This document shows positions 22,736 to 35,900 of a stretch of DNA of 64,000 nucleotides, one piece after another (position 1 is the stretch's first letter; every line of letters starts with the position of its first letter). The position numbers were made by a program, and so were the translations under genes. A model generated the notes under the pieces. The model was not told the origin of the DNA and did no database searches. It saw only the letters and a list, made by a program, of their open reading frames with translations. Origin of the DNA: Sympetrum striolatum (lineage: Eukaryota > Arthropoda > Insecta > Odonata > Libellulidae); contig OX388346.1 of assembly GCA_947579665.1 (NCBI GenBank), forward strand, positions 90,460,615 through 90,524,614, read 5' to 3'.

Positions 22736-25234
22736 ATTCACCTAAGTCACAAATTAAACGTTGTTTTAAAAGTGAAAATTTATCGATGTTTTCCGAAAAT
22801 CGCTGTTTCTAATTTCATGTGACTAATCGGATTTTAACTAAAATGAGCACAGGAGAAGTGATTAAATTTTCAACTCTAGGATAACTGAAGGAAGAAGGAA
22901 AAGAAATATCTTTTTCACGTAAAGTTTCAAATGCGGCTGATTGAATTTTGACGTGGAGGGATAACTTTCCAAAAACGTAGATTAACGTATTAACTTTAGA
23001 TAGCTCACAAAATATAATAAAAAAATTAAATTAAGTTTTAATAGATTCTAAGACGGCATGAATGTAGTTTTTAAATAACTTCCGATGTTAATACTTGCTT
23101 TTGAATATTTTAATAAATTATAAAACTTAAAGGCGATCATTAGCTGGAAATAAACTCTCGTGGAGTTGAATCTCCTGAAAGTTTTTTATGCTCCAAAATT
23201 TTAACGTGACTTCAGTAAATATTTAAGAGCTTTTCTTCTAATTTAATGGAAAACTCTTTTTTAGCATAAGAAGGCACCTTTGCCATAACGAACGAGTTTT
23301 AAAGAGACTGGGAAGTCATGCATTCTTCTCCTTTGTTCGTTAAAATTAAGGCTATTTCCATTCGAGTTGAAGAGTTCGGATGGCAATGCAGTTTTGATGC
23401 CCATATAATTTAATAATGAAGAAGAAAATTATATTCTTATCCAAATTTGCTTGCAAATTCAACAATTATAATCGAAATACGTGAGAGCTACGAATTGGAT
23501 GTGATTGCTCCGATAAAATTTGATATTTTTCGCAGCATATTCTTGTTACTCCGAGGAAAGTAACTAATTTTTCTTACTCCAGTAAAATTTAATATACTGT
23601 GTAATTGCATAAGCTTTATCTCTCTTTATTAATTATTCTAACACATTTTTTTCTTTTTACAGGTAAGATCTGAAGGGACATATGACCAGAAATCATCCGC
23701 TTGAATTGAACATGTAAACAGAGCCTCTATGAAGTTCAAATTCTGAAAGTGGTGAGTGAATGAACACTGAGATGATTCATTAAAGGAAACTATATCTTCA
23801 TTACCAAATACAATTGTAGTTTCTTCCGATTAAAGGAAATTTGGATGAAAACTATAATTATAACTAAAATTATACCATATTTAACACTTAGGATACCAAA
23901 ACATAATGAAATAGTAAACAAAAAAGACTAAACATTTTCCAAACGTAAAGAAAATTACAGAATAGTACACAATGTTACCTTTGTAACCTGTAGTACCTTT
24001 AATACCTTTAGTACCTTAGTTCGTACGATGGATGCATTCCGCCAAATATCGCGATAATCGTTTCTGAGGAAGAATAAACTGCATCACATGCGCTGCGAGT
24101 GCGGTGTCTTTTGCAACCTTCCAGAGGGACGTGAATCACTGGTAGCAATACTCATGAGCGCTGAATCATCGAAAGCGAGCGTTGCTTAGTGACCATTTTA
24201 AACAACCGCTTCAAAGAGCGGACATATTGGGACGAATGGATTCGAGATCGATGAGCAGATTTATCTAAGCCATTTGCCTAAATGTGCACGCGTCTGCTGA
24301 AAAATAGGCGGAAAACCCTTTTGCGGACTGTGTCATCGGAGTCAGCTTAACGCGATTTCATCTGCCATCTGGTGGCAATACAATCGAACGATAGGGTCAG
24401 CAGCTTTTTGGAGATAGAGAGAATCGAGGAATTGTAAAGGAATAGAATACACTATAAGAGTCCTGAAAAGAAGACCACTTTCAGTGGTATACTATCAAGA
24501 GGAGAATAGGGTAACAAAGGAATCATTGGCATATCAATTGGAATCGGATCTCTTATATGGAAATTGATTCACGAACGGAGCATCTTCATTTTGGAAGGGA
24601 TCTTGAGCAATAAACGCTGAAGTTGCAGATGCAATTTCCAACTTCTTACCACTGATAAGGAAAGAACAGAATATTTTTTTAACCAGGTATCTTGGCTAAA
24701 TTTAATTATAGATTCATTTTCAATGAGTAATCGACACTCAAATCTTTCGAAATATATATTGAATGAAAATTAGAATCAATTATACAAAGCATTGATAAAT
24801 ATTTCCTACTCAAGGTAAATAAAATGCAAATTTTGTTCAGAAGGAAAAATTATTAAATACATTTCTGAATGCAAACGATATGATTTGTCCTTTCTTCGTG
24901 GAACGCCTTTACATATAAAACAGAGATGAATTTCGTATTGTTTGCACTAATTTTTAATGAACGAACGTTTTCGGAGAAATATGAGGCCGATAGATGCAAG
25001 GCCAATACAAGTCGTTTACTAAACAACGGTGTGGAAAATACGAAGTCCGTCTATATTGATTACAAAAATTGAGAGAGAGCATTAAAAATTAAAACATACG
25101 ACGAAGTTCTGAGTGCAAAAACTAGTTCCATTCAAACGTAAACTTAAGTTACAAGTAAAATGTAGCTTGATTACGGCAAGCACATCGACAAAACTAATTT
25201 CATGTTGGCATCATATTGGGACGGTCTTCAAAAG
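22736..25234. other. Non-coding stretch containing a recursive-splice-like site
   Basis: No exon is supported. A GC-richer patch at about 24,030-24,420 is not recognised. The composite splice site at 23638-23668 is listed separately. Confidence 0.45.
23638..23668 (+). promoter_or_regulatory. Candidate recursive splice site (ratchet point)
   Basis: A branch-point-like CTAAC at 23638-23642 is followed by an almost pure pyrimidine tract, TTTTTTTCTTTTT, and ACAG (23659-23662). That AG abuts GTAAGA (23663-23668). The arrangement Yn-AG|GTAAG with no exon between is the hallmark of the ratchet points described in long Drosophila introns. If used, the site would regenerate a 5' splice site and remove a long + strand intron in steps. 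No exon follows, which agrees with a zero-length exon. Use in vivo is unproven. Confidence 0.5.
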
Positions 25235-26110
25235 AAAAAAAAAAGGATTGAAAATATTCTTAAAATTCGCTGCAATTTAATCGACTGGCATCTAACCCGG
25301 GTCTTCCTGGTGAACTTACTATGCAGCACAACAGAAGATCATCGTTTCTAACTATGTGTGAAAATTCAGGCAGAAATATTGGCTGCAACTGCCTCAAAAG
25401 ACGTTCTACTTTTCACGAATGTAAATGGCTCTCTGGATTCGAACCAAGGACGATCCTAGAAATCTAAAACGTGTTTTTGAAATAAATCTATAATCTCTAT
25501 CTATATACCGAATTTCAAGTTTCTACAGTATTGAAAAGGGGTTCAAAATAATTCTTAAAAATCGGATCAGTTACTGATTGTAGAGACGCCTGGTGTCGAA
25601 CCCAGGACATATCGGCAGCTGTGAATGCACAGAATAATTTGTTAGAACTTGGTCTTATTTCGTACAAATTTTGAAGTCGATATCATGCTTGAAAGTACCT
25701 AAAATTTGTTTCCGTTATCTCCATAAGAAATGCATTGAGGAATGTAAATGACTCTCTGGAATCGAACCAAGGAAAAACAGCGGAACGTTCAACAATGTAC
25801 ATAAAATATATTTTCGATCTATATCTACATAACGAATTTCAAGTCTCCATCTTATCGGAAAGTGATTTAAATAATTCTTAAAAATCGCAATGTAAATTAA
25901 ACGGGAGAATATTTGTCTTATGGTTTTCGTCGGATACGCTCGGGTTCCAGCGAAACCTCGAATTTCACTTTTCTTTTTTGCCGGGAAGTACCTCAAAAAA
26001 TTTACGAAAATCCCCACCATGTATCTTTTTGGAGAAAATCGCGACTTTGGGGCCTTCTGGAATCGAACCAATGACAATGAGGTTCAAAGTCGGCTTTTTT
26101 CTAGAGGTTG
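25235..26110 (-). repeat. Diverged tandem array, period about 300-320 bp, with B-box-like motifs
   Basis: About three units can be aligned. The phrase ATTCTTAAAAATCG (or a near match) occurs at about 25257, 25550 and 25874. AATGTAAATGGCTCTCTGGA with TTCGAACCAAGGA at about 25420 matches AATGTAAATGACTCTCTGGA with ATCGAACCAAGGA at about 25740, and a third version (TTCTGGAATCGAACCAATGA) sits at about 26055. On the minus strand these last motifs read GGTTCGAATCC or GGTTCGATTCC, matching the RNA polymerase III B box. A second B-box-like site type (GGGTTCGACACC on minus) lies at about 25572, with a degraded partner at about 25302. A 120-codon minus frame across the array is a by-product. The array may be a tandem of tRNA-related SINE units. 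Confidence 0.65.
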
Positions 26111-28218
26111 CACGTTATGGCCAATAAGTCGTAAAAATTTCGAGTCAGTGGCGCTTGTGGAACATGGTTAGAATTTTGATCCCCAGTGAGTGTATATATA
26201 TCTAGGTATATCCGGAGAAGCGTCTATATATAATAGATACTAAATATCAGCTGAGATAATACATAGAATTTTATCCTCAATGTGAAATACTTCCGGTATA
26301 CAGACATTTTGTATGAAAAAATATAAAAAGTTAACAAAAATGGTTGAAAGCCTTCATAGAAGAGCAAAGATGTTCATAATCTATCTAAAAGAAATACCTA
26401 TACGGACCCTTGTATAATACACTGAATTAAACCAAATCTTCACAAAAGCATACACGTCGTAGTTACAACAAACATATCGGGCCCAAAAGAATATAAATAG
26501 GCGGGCACCCATTGAAATAACGAAAGTTTTAGAGAAACGATACTTTCTCCATGGTACAAAAGTGTTTAGACGAGTGTCCCGAGAGAAGTTTGAAATAACA
26601 TGAAGAGATGGAGAGTACATAAAGAGAAAAGTGGAAGCAATGTTCGATGCTGGGTAGGAGAGGGACATTGATGGAAAAGGTTGTGACCCTAAATAGAAGA
26701 TAAAGGTTTAGAGTTCGAGGGAAAGAAATAAGAGACGAAAGGAAATCGTAGAAGGTAAAAGGAATTGAAAACACAGAGGAATTGTTGGAAAGTATTGGTT
26801 CCATATGAAGAGAGGGCTTTTACTTGTCATCATATTCAAACAACAGCTTTCAATAATACAGTTAATATTGGTATTTTTCAGGGTGTTGAAATGAACTTTT
26901 TTCCCCTCAAAAATAGTCATTTTCTTAAAAAAATCGATTAAAAACATCAAAACAAGAGAACAGGATTTATTTTGCCGGAAAAAATTAAACTTTAGTTGAA
27001 GATCATCACATAAATATATACGAGCATTGCAAATAGCTATTATCAAAACCACTTTTATTCTATTATATATGATAGTGTAAATGTTTTAAGAACGTGTAAC
27101 TCATGTAGCATGTGCCCAGGAATCTAATAAAATAGAAGGCAAAAAGGACGTTGCAACACTGAAATCATATTTCACCGACACATTTTTCTTACCAAAACAA
27201 TAACATAGGTATGTTGAATTTAATACAAAACATCGTACTCAATCCGTAACACTATATATTTCTTACCGGAAAAGAATAAAACCATTGATAGGATTTTCTT
27301 ATCGAACACTGGATCCAACATCAACCGCAAATAACCGATAGCATTATAAATAGAAAAGGTGAGTTATCAATTAATCGTTAGAAATCTTTCAGACGAATTG
27401 CAACCAATATTTACAGTTATGATATTTATCCGTCATTCTTATGAAGTGGTAATACCAAGAGTAATAGTCCAGGAAATCAATGTCTCCAAAAGTCTATTAA
27501 AACATACGTATTTAATGATAATGGTCACGATAGCGGGGAAGTATATCATAGTACCAAATATAGTGACTTTTCTTCTGAATATTCCTCTGTAATTAAATGG
27601 GGTTTTGTGAGAAGAATGTGTAGACCAATAGGAGGGGAATCAGGAATCAACTGGAAGGAACGGAATCCAAGGATTACATAACAAATAATTATCAAGTATG
27701 AATTAAAACGTAGGGTGAAGCACTTATATTTAATATAGAGCGACGAGATAACTAGTCCCTGTATGCGCGCTGCCAGCAACTCAAACGTGCATCTAGGGTG
27801 GTCTATCTACAAGGTACGCACTGAATTTCGACATTCTCAAAACATTTCAGAGACAGCGATGAGCTGATTTCAATGATGACGAGGGGAAGGCACCAGATTC
27901 GAAAAAATTACGGCGTGTTCTTGAAGAAATACTTTTCAATTTTCCAGAAATGTGAGTTTGTAAGTGCTGAACCTTTTGTATACGTGCTTACATATAGACC
28001 AGCTACAAGTCATGAAACAATTACGCTCAAGATATTTCGAATGTGGAATTCATAGTTATGAATAAATATTTAGTTCAGACGGAAGAAATCTATGTAGAGT
28101 CGACTTACTTTCGAGAAAAATTCAAGTCTACGATGTACAGAACCCACTCGGATTGCTGCGAACATTTGTGTTTGACTTATCACTGCACGAGACTCAACTG
28201 AAGCACATCTTAGAAAGC
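26111..28218. other. AT-rich non-coding stretch
   Basis: No gene recognised. A 12-bp phrase ACTTTCTCCATG at 26542-26553 matches the E-family terminus but is too short to call. Confidence 0.5.
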
Positions 28219-28585
28219 TAAATCCAAAAAATCTGATTCGGCAAGCACATGACTTTCTCCATATATAAGATGTAAATATTTATCTACGACAACATTTTCG
28301 AGCCCTATACTCAATCTAAACTTGGAAGATATATAAGTGATCAATTTATATCATATTAACTTTTACATCACAAACATTATAAATAATGTTTTTCGAGACA
28401 TGTTCGATGAAAAACTATGAAATTGGTCTTTTGCCCACAGCGCCCACAAAGTACATAATCTGCAACTTCCGGTTTATCAGTATTTTATGAATAACTCCTA
28501 AACAATCAGTTATACAAAAATATGTTTCATACGAAAGTTATAGTATATTACATTTTCTAAAACTTTTATAAATAATAGCATATAC

Positions 28586-28673
28586 GAAAATGAACCGCAG
28601 ACTTTGTATTTTCCACAAAAAATATTTTACTATACGACCGGTTTCGGCCTTACAGCCATCCTCGATTTTAAAT
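28586..28673 (-). mobile_element. Short Penelope-like insertion inside E2
   Basis: The segment is absent at the matching place in E1. It is flanked by AGCATATAC (28577-28585) and AGTATATAC (28674-28682), a 9-bp target duplication with one mismatch. The insert carries CGACCGGTTTCGGCC, a motif I know from the terminal repeats of Penelope-like elements, where it forms part of a hammerhead ribozyme. At 88 bp it is a fragment or a minimal non-autonomous unit. Confidence 0.65.
28634..28666 (-). ncRNA. Degenerate hammerhead-ribozyme-like core
   Basis: Read on the minus strand: CGAGGA, stem II GGC-TGTAAG-GCC, the conserved GAAA, a very short stem III (ACCGGT) and the cleavage triplet GTC. The canonical first core box is CUGANGA. 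Here one base (U) is missing, so self-cleavage is doubtful. A minimal stem III is typical of the Penelope-associated type, which is thought to act as a dimer. Stem I pairing is poor. Confidence 0.5.
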
Positions 28674-29025
28674 AGTATATACCTAAATATCATATTTAAG
28701 GAGATATTTTGCAAAAACGGAAATTTGCTTCGAAGAATAAAGCTCGACTTCCGGTAAACCGATTTACTCCAAAAAATAATCAACTCTGACAGCACTTACC
28801 ACAGTGCTATATGTGAAGTTAGGTATTGATGCGGTTAACAGTTTCACATTAGGGCACCCACACACACACCTGAATACACACACACATACACACATACATC
28901 ATTCCGAAAATGGTCAAAACGTGTTCTAGGGACCCCAAAACATTTATTTCCGTAGAAATCTCGAAGTCGATTTTTTCATGAAAACAATACTTTCTCTATA
29001 CTACGTACATGGAGAAAGTAAAAAG

Positions 29026-32000
29026 CGTACATCGAAGCATGAATACATAGATATGGTGAAGCTCTTACCCAAGTTCGATACAGCTCGAAGCAGATACTTA
29101 CTTTGGCACCTTTTCTAGTTATCCTAATAGAGAGCTTTGGATATGTTTGCTATTTCCTTCGGACTAAACGTTGTTGAGCATTTATACATAACAGGATCAC
29201 TCACGCCTAGAAATTTGTCGTCATGAAATTCATCGCTTGAATTTGGTTTATCCTACAGATATGATTTCAAAAGTCACGAAATAATCATGGTAGAAAAAAA
29301 ATGGAGAATGGTAGTCAATCTATCAGCCATTCGGAAGGGAGATTTAGATGAGAGATATTTCGGCATATATGATTGACGATCGTAGGACTTCTTTCTAACA
29401 GAAGCAATGGGAATGAAAGGGAGACGAGGGAATTGGGACGGCTAAAATACGAGGCAGAAGAGAGAAGCCCAATTTGAATAAAAGATAAAAAGACTCGAAG
29501 AAATCGTGGATTATGCGATCTCCTTTGTTTCCCTGTTTTATTGAAGCAAAACGTATGAACCCTGCCGATAAAAAGCAAAGTCACGGTATACTCAATGAAA
29601 TTGACGTCGGCTTGTTTACATCGCAATAAATTAACAACCTTTTTTATCGTGCAATTGCGAAACGTAAAGCACACATATATTTTAATGCTGCCATTTTAGA
29701 TTAATACTTTGAAAGACTGATAGGAGATTCCGAAGTACAATCCAAACTGTAGGATAGGAAATATATTTCTTATTCCTCATATCCAAGAGTACCTTTTCAG
29801 TATTAAATGAAGGAAATAGAATATTTTACATGTATCCTTCTGCAGTTTTTTTAGAAAAAATGACGAGTACATATTGTAAATGCATCATTGAAATCATCGG
29901 ATATGAACTCGACTTCTTTAATCTTTGAATCATTGAGGAGAGAGTAGAAAGTGGTTTAAAAGGAGGTGGTAGAAAGGAGGGATTTTTAACAATAAGAAAG
30001 ATATTTCCTGTATATCTTGTTAGTTGAAAACTTTAAAACTGCACAATGTTAATACAATTTACAAACCTATGCGTGTAATAAGATTAAATTTTAAGTTATC
30101 CTAACATTTTGTTTATTAAAATCCCTTTTCTTTCTTTAGATCCTTAAAGGGCAATATAAAGAAGTTCTTATAATTGGAGTATAATAAGTCATACAGTCTA
30201 ATCATGCATACATTTCACAGAAATTACTTTTAACATTCCATACATACGTTGCATTTTTCTAGTTCTAAGATTAGAGATGGTGGAGAGAAAATAAGAAAGA
30301 ATTGAGGGATTTTCGCTCATGAATTACCTCTACAATATAGGGAAAAGAACAGATGTGCACTACGGAAAATGGAATTAAGAATACTGAGAGAATAGCGAAA
30401 TTATGAAAATGGCAAAGGGTGGCTACAGTACCGGAGGAAATGACCGGCCTCCTAAAGTAGTGGAATGGATTCGGAGGGACATTGAGCGAAAGAAGGTCGT
30501 CTGAAGGATGGGAGGTCGTAAAATTCCTCGAGCAATATAAAGAAGGAAGACATGATAGAGGCTGGAAGAAACAAGGGATCAAAAGAAAGGCCGGTTAGGG
30601 ACACACACATCGAATTCAATTTACATCCAAAAACACACATTCGAAGCTTACAAAACTTGTGAAATCGATTCTGAAATTTACTGTAAGAGGTAACATCATA
30701 ATGTTCTAGGGGCATACAAGTTTTACAAATAATAAATAAAGTTTAATTTTTGATGAACGCAAGTAAATCACTATGATATATTATTACTCCTTACCATAAT
30801 TTATAACAAAGTCCGAATATTAAAACCGATTTATAGCCATTATTTTGTTCTCTTCTCTAAATAAATAAAAATCACATAAGTAATACCTGTTAAGGTCATA
30901 TAACACTTTTTGTTACAATATTTTTGTGCGCTATGCCCATGAAAAAGGAGAGTCCAAAATAGGACTGTTACCGAAGAACTCAGTTTAAAGAACAGATTAA
31001 ATTACATAGATTATTAATATTTGGCAATGATGGTTTTCTAGTACTGTTTTATATTAAGTACATCAATCTACGTTTACTCTGCAGAAGCTTCTAAATATGA
31101 ACCCATATGTCGATTAAAAAAAAGCATTTCATACTATAGTCTTATATTAAATGTTTAGTCAATGGAAATAATGTCGTCTAGTCTATTAGGTTACTATTTG
31201 GAAAATTGAGGAAATTATAACATGGAGCAGCGTAAATTAAGTATGTAAAGGTGATATAAGTAATGAGCTCTAAATCGCGAAAATAAACCATATTAATATA
31301 TAAGGAAGTGCGCAAAGCAGTAAAAAACACCAATTTGTAGTATATCCTAAGGCATAACGGGCATATGAAATGGGATATTACGGAACGCAGTTGCTTAAAT
31401 CGAGTGTAAAACGCATCACACCTTCAAATATCGATTTGTATTATCTTCCATTATATTAACTCTTACGCACTATTACCTTCAAACACTGCATAAATGCATG
31501 AAGTGGAATTTATTGCCTCGCATATATAATAATAGATAATATGAGAATAGTTAATTTTCTTCATTTTTGGAATTGATTTAACAAATTTCTTCCAGAACTT
31601 TTTCTGTGCAAATAAAATACAAGCTCATTATCGCAAATTTAATTAGTTAATGAGATGTTGCAGGTGTTTATTTAATGCGTATTATCTGTTTGAAGTGAGG
31701 AGGGTAATCGTTGCGAAGGCTAGTTTATCAGCAACAGGTAGATGTAAGAGCCATTAGAGGGACATTTTCACACATTCCGTAATTTGGTACTAACAGGTAT
31801 TATAGGAATGCAAATATGGATATATCGAAAAAAGTATGAGCTCATCCATTGAGTAGGACAACTATTGTTTTTCTATGCATACATATAATACATACATATA
31901 ATTCACCGCTTATAAATGCGTTTCTTCCCTGTTATCCAACAAAGATGACATAAATAGGTAATACTCAAGCCATTCGGGATAAGCTCTTAATCTACACTGC

Positions 32001-32893
32001 TAACTACAATGCTCTTCCACAGTTCTATATCTTTGTCTACATTTTTTTAATTCAAAATTCATGCATCTTGCATTGTATATCCTTTAATTCACATAGCTAA
32101 ATGTAGCTTTTAGTAATGTTATCATAATGGCTGTTCTAGAAAAGTATGGATTGAATTGAAATTTAATTTACTAAATAACTAAATAATTAAATCCAGTGAT
32201 ATTTACGTATAAGGTGTAAAATAATTATATTCACAAAAAATCATGTAATGAAAAAAAAAATTCCTAAATTTAAGTACAGAAAAATGTATAAAGACACTAA
32301 CCTACGGATTGTTATAAAAGGAACTCAAGAAGGTAAAACTATCTAGTTCTAACTCCAGAATTCAATTAAGTGTTAAATATTTCAACTATTTTTTTACCGT
32401 TAAGCAATACCGTTTTAGATCTGTCAATGAAATATGATTAATCGTAAAAAAATATTAGGCGTAGTTTCCTCTTGGGAATTAGGGGAAAAAACAAGGCATT
32501 TATAATTTCCTCGGTGTCTAATATCACCTTCATTAATTTAAATTAAGAACGCGAAGGTTGAACGGAATATTGGGAGGTTGGACAAAATTATTTCCACAAA
32601 AAAGGAAAGAGAATGAGCTGGTTAAAAACGAGGGTAAAAGTCCTCAAAATTTTCCCTAAATGTTTGTTATTTTTTCAACGGACTGTCAAGAAGTTGATAT
32701 CGCAGGAAACTTTAGTTACGAGGGTAGAAATTAAAGGAATTTTCAAGCCACAACACTTATCGATGGAGAACAAATATACATGTAATGAACTAAATATAAT
32801 TCCCGTAAACAGTGGTCCATGTCTCATATCGCTTGACAAGTTTTATTATTATTCTTTAGCCACTCTAAAAAGAAGTTGACCGGTTTTTTACCG
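29026..32893. other. AT-rich non-coding stretch
   Basis: No gene recognised. A strong acceptor-like pyrimidine tract, CCCTTTTCTTTCTTTAG, ends at 30139 without a supported exon. ORFs of 119 and 103 codons on the minus strand lack known domains. Confidence 0.5.
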
Positions 32894-32940
32894 ATACCGA
32901 GACCGGATACCGAGGCCGGATACCGAGACCGGATACCGAG
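32894..32940 (+). repeat. 13-bp minisatellite, 3.6 copies
   Basis: Unit ATACCGAGACCGG at 32894, 32907 (A-to-G at position 9), 32920 and a partial copy at 32933. It is GC-rich, in contrast to its AT-rich surroundings. Confidence 0.95.
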
Positions 32941-35900
32941 TCGTCTGGAAATATTCATTGATATTTTATGTTGAAGTTTTAACCGTAGTTAAACTATGAA
33001 TAGAGCGGTGTGTTTAGCTGAAATATCAGAGATTAGTCACAAACAAAGAGGACTATTATCCCAAGAGGTGTTAATGCTTTGACAATGCACAGTCGCCTGC
33101 AGCTAAGATAGAGGGGATATGCTACGGCTTGGATTCCAGTTTCTACCACCTACAGACCGGATCTAATGCAGTTTAATTACGACATCTTCTACTCCGAGGA
33201 GACACTACTTAGACGGAGGTTCCGCTCCTATGATTATGTCCAGCAAGAGATGCAGACATTGCGCAATGAGCAGCCGAAAAACAACCGGTTTTCAGCAGCG
33301 GATGGATATACCCTTCAATTGATCCAAATTTACATCTCTCTGCAGTGGAAATAAATTAGAGAGTAATTTGATTGATCAATATCGAATCGGTTGTAATGAG
33401 GTTTCTTCATGAGAATTACTTCATTCTTCGGATATAATTTCGTATTATTAAGGAAACATGAATGTGAATGGCTGAAGTAATAAGTCGTAAAAGGTACGAG
33501 AAGAATGGGATCAATAATTTACGGATGTAAAAAATGGAAAATTCCCCACTTAGTGCTAAAGATAATGTATTATGTCTCATGAACAGAAAGATCTTAATAG
33601 ATGTATATATTATAGATATTATAGATATATTATATTGATTGCAATGATAGCCAAAATCCTAGGAGCTTAGCATCCGAGGTTTATCATAATGAATATGATG
33701 ATTTTTAAGAAGCAGAAAAATTTTAGAAAATAAAAATGACCTTTGTAGAAGCTAAAAGAATACATTGTATATTAGTGTGCAAGCTCTATGAAGGGATGCT
33801 AAAGGAAAAAAAAATATACTGTAGTCAATAATCCACACCTTACTAAGTTTTCAATGAGCAAGTTCCATAAACCTTTTTATAAGTATCTACTGTATTTAAA
33901 AACAGTATGCGATATTTATAATGCATAGAATATGTCATATTAATGGAGATCAATTTTATTCCTATATTAGAGTTTAATGACTCCACGCAGAATATAAAAC
34001 CTTGATGATGCGTTAGAGGATCGCTGAGATAAACGACATATTATAAGAACATACTAATCGCTAACGTGTGCAGTGACAAATGTTTTCAATGTAGAATGCC
34101 TTTTCATTCATTTTCCATTCCAGTCTTCATTTTGGTTGGCTGCCTCGTGTTTTATTTTAAAAATGTGTCACTTCCGCTCTAGTGCTTCCTAATCTCCCGC
34201 ATCAGAATTCTCCCCTAATATTGCGCAACAGACACGTTAGTCTGAGATTAGAGGATTCCATATCAAGTATTAATCTAAAAAAGAAGAGTTACAAATTAGC
34301 ACAACTGAAAATTCCTTCATTCAGAGATTTTTGTCTAATTAAAATCTACCAATTAAAATTGCTGACAAAATCAGCTGAATTAAGATATTCACTCCAATGC
34401 TGTAGGTAATAAGTCAAACCTGAAAACGTACTACACATAGTTTCTATCATAAATACATTTTTTTTGTATTTACTTTTGAACAATTTCGATAAAAATAAAG
34501 GAGCTAATTTAATTGTATCTGATATGTCTGTCTTGTCTATGGTATCAAATGAAAGCATTTTACCATTTAAAGTCCGATTCCTGAAAACTTACAGAATGAC
34601 TATATTTAAAAATGAAAGATAGACAAACGTAAAACGTGTGCTTCAGTCATGCATTGTATTTAAAAAATTCCTTTTAAGCCATTATTTTTGTCATCAATAC
34701 GTAGCAGCGGTGATTTCAGCTCACTAGGATTAAGTATTTCTTTTAAGAACGGACATAGATAAACTGCTGCCTTTTCAGGTTTTTGATATAGCTTTTTCTT
34801 AAATTTTTGTAACAAGCGCATGATCCTATCTTATTCCTTAGTCACGTTGTTAAGTCAAAAAAAATATACAAAATATTGCCTTTAAGTTCACTTTACGATT
34901 ATTCCCGCTTTTCTACGTACAGTTTCGGTGTTGAGCTATTTGAATACATTCAATACTCCACGTGCGGCAAGATGACGTCAAACATTACATTAACACTTGC
35001 GGCCGTACAATGAGAAAATTCTTGACTTGGTAGTCTTTAATAAAGGTGGGACAACTATTCCATTCGGTTTAAGGAGTCAGGGAAATTCGGAAGTATTTCG
35101 TAACTGGATCCGAGAGAATGAACGACGGTGACAAAAAGAGTGGACGGAAATGGCGTAAGAGAATTACGAAACCAAATGAACTTTTTCCGCAGCCCCACGA
35201 TTCCCTGATGATGCCTAAATAGGACAGAAATCTATAGTGGCATCCGAGAAGACGTGGGGTGCGGAAGAAGAAAGAGGCAGTCCAATTATCGCTCCCTAGA
35301 GAGGTATATAAACGGCTTATCAACGATGAGGAGGTGAAAGGCGTGTGTGGGTAGGCGAAAGGAGTGGGAGGGGCGTAATGAGAAGAACGAAAATAAGATT
35401 GATAAACTTGAATCCGCTTGAAGGAGAGCTCCCTTCTTTGTTAGAAAGCGATTTTAAATCTCCTTTCGATTAATGAGGAAAAATTGAGAACAACGCCAAT
35501 TGACATATCTAAGAAAAGATTTGCGGAGGATGTTTCAAGAAATTCTTATTTGATGCCAAAGGTTGCTTAAGAGGAAAAAGATGATCGTTGAGTCTCATTT
35601 TATCTGAAGCTTATACAATTTAATCGTAAGTAACCTAATCTTAAATTAACCAATCTTAAATAAACAAAACATGAATTAACGTATACTAAATCAACCTGTC
35701 GTAAATAAACAATAATCATAAATTTGATAACACAACCACTGAGTTTTTCCCAATATACATTCTTTAATAAGAATCTATGCAGAGTGCATCTTTTCGTATA
35801 ATACTTTTGCTAATTTCTACTGTTGAATAATATTTTAATATTCATTTACCGTAAAAATCAGAGGATATTTACATGTATATGATTGTGTCATATTATTATT

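Larger units (their letters stand above)
28219..29025 (-). mobile_element. Element family E, copy E2 (inverted, single unit)
   Basis: Collinear on the minus strand with E1: GGAGAAAGT terminus at 29019, TTTTTTCATGAAAACAATAC, GGGGTCCC.., AAACGTGTTCTAGGGACC, a CA tract, one copy of the 316-bp unit, then GGGCGCTG and AAACATTATTTATAATG to ACTTTCTCC at 28252. It differs from E1 by having a single internal unit, a shrunken microsatellite and an 88-bp foreign insert (28586-28673). E1 and E2 together let the family consensus be drawn. No coding frame is present. Confidence 0.85.

Noticed and set aside
25715..26077. 120-codon open frame (-)
   Set aside because: Lies wholly inside the tandem B-box array. 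No protein family features.
26542..26553. Third copy of the E element
   Set aside because: Only 12 bp match the terminus. Flanks show no homology to E1 or E2.
29315..29674. 119-codon open frame (-)
   Set aside because: No domain, no conserved cysteine, glycine or catalytic pattern. Treated as chance.
35630..35710. Telomere-like repeats
   Set aside because: AACCTAATC and similar phrases are isolated and degenerate. There is no run of the insect TTAGG unit.
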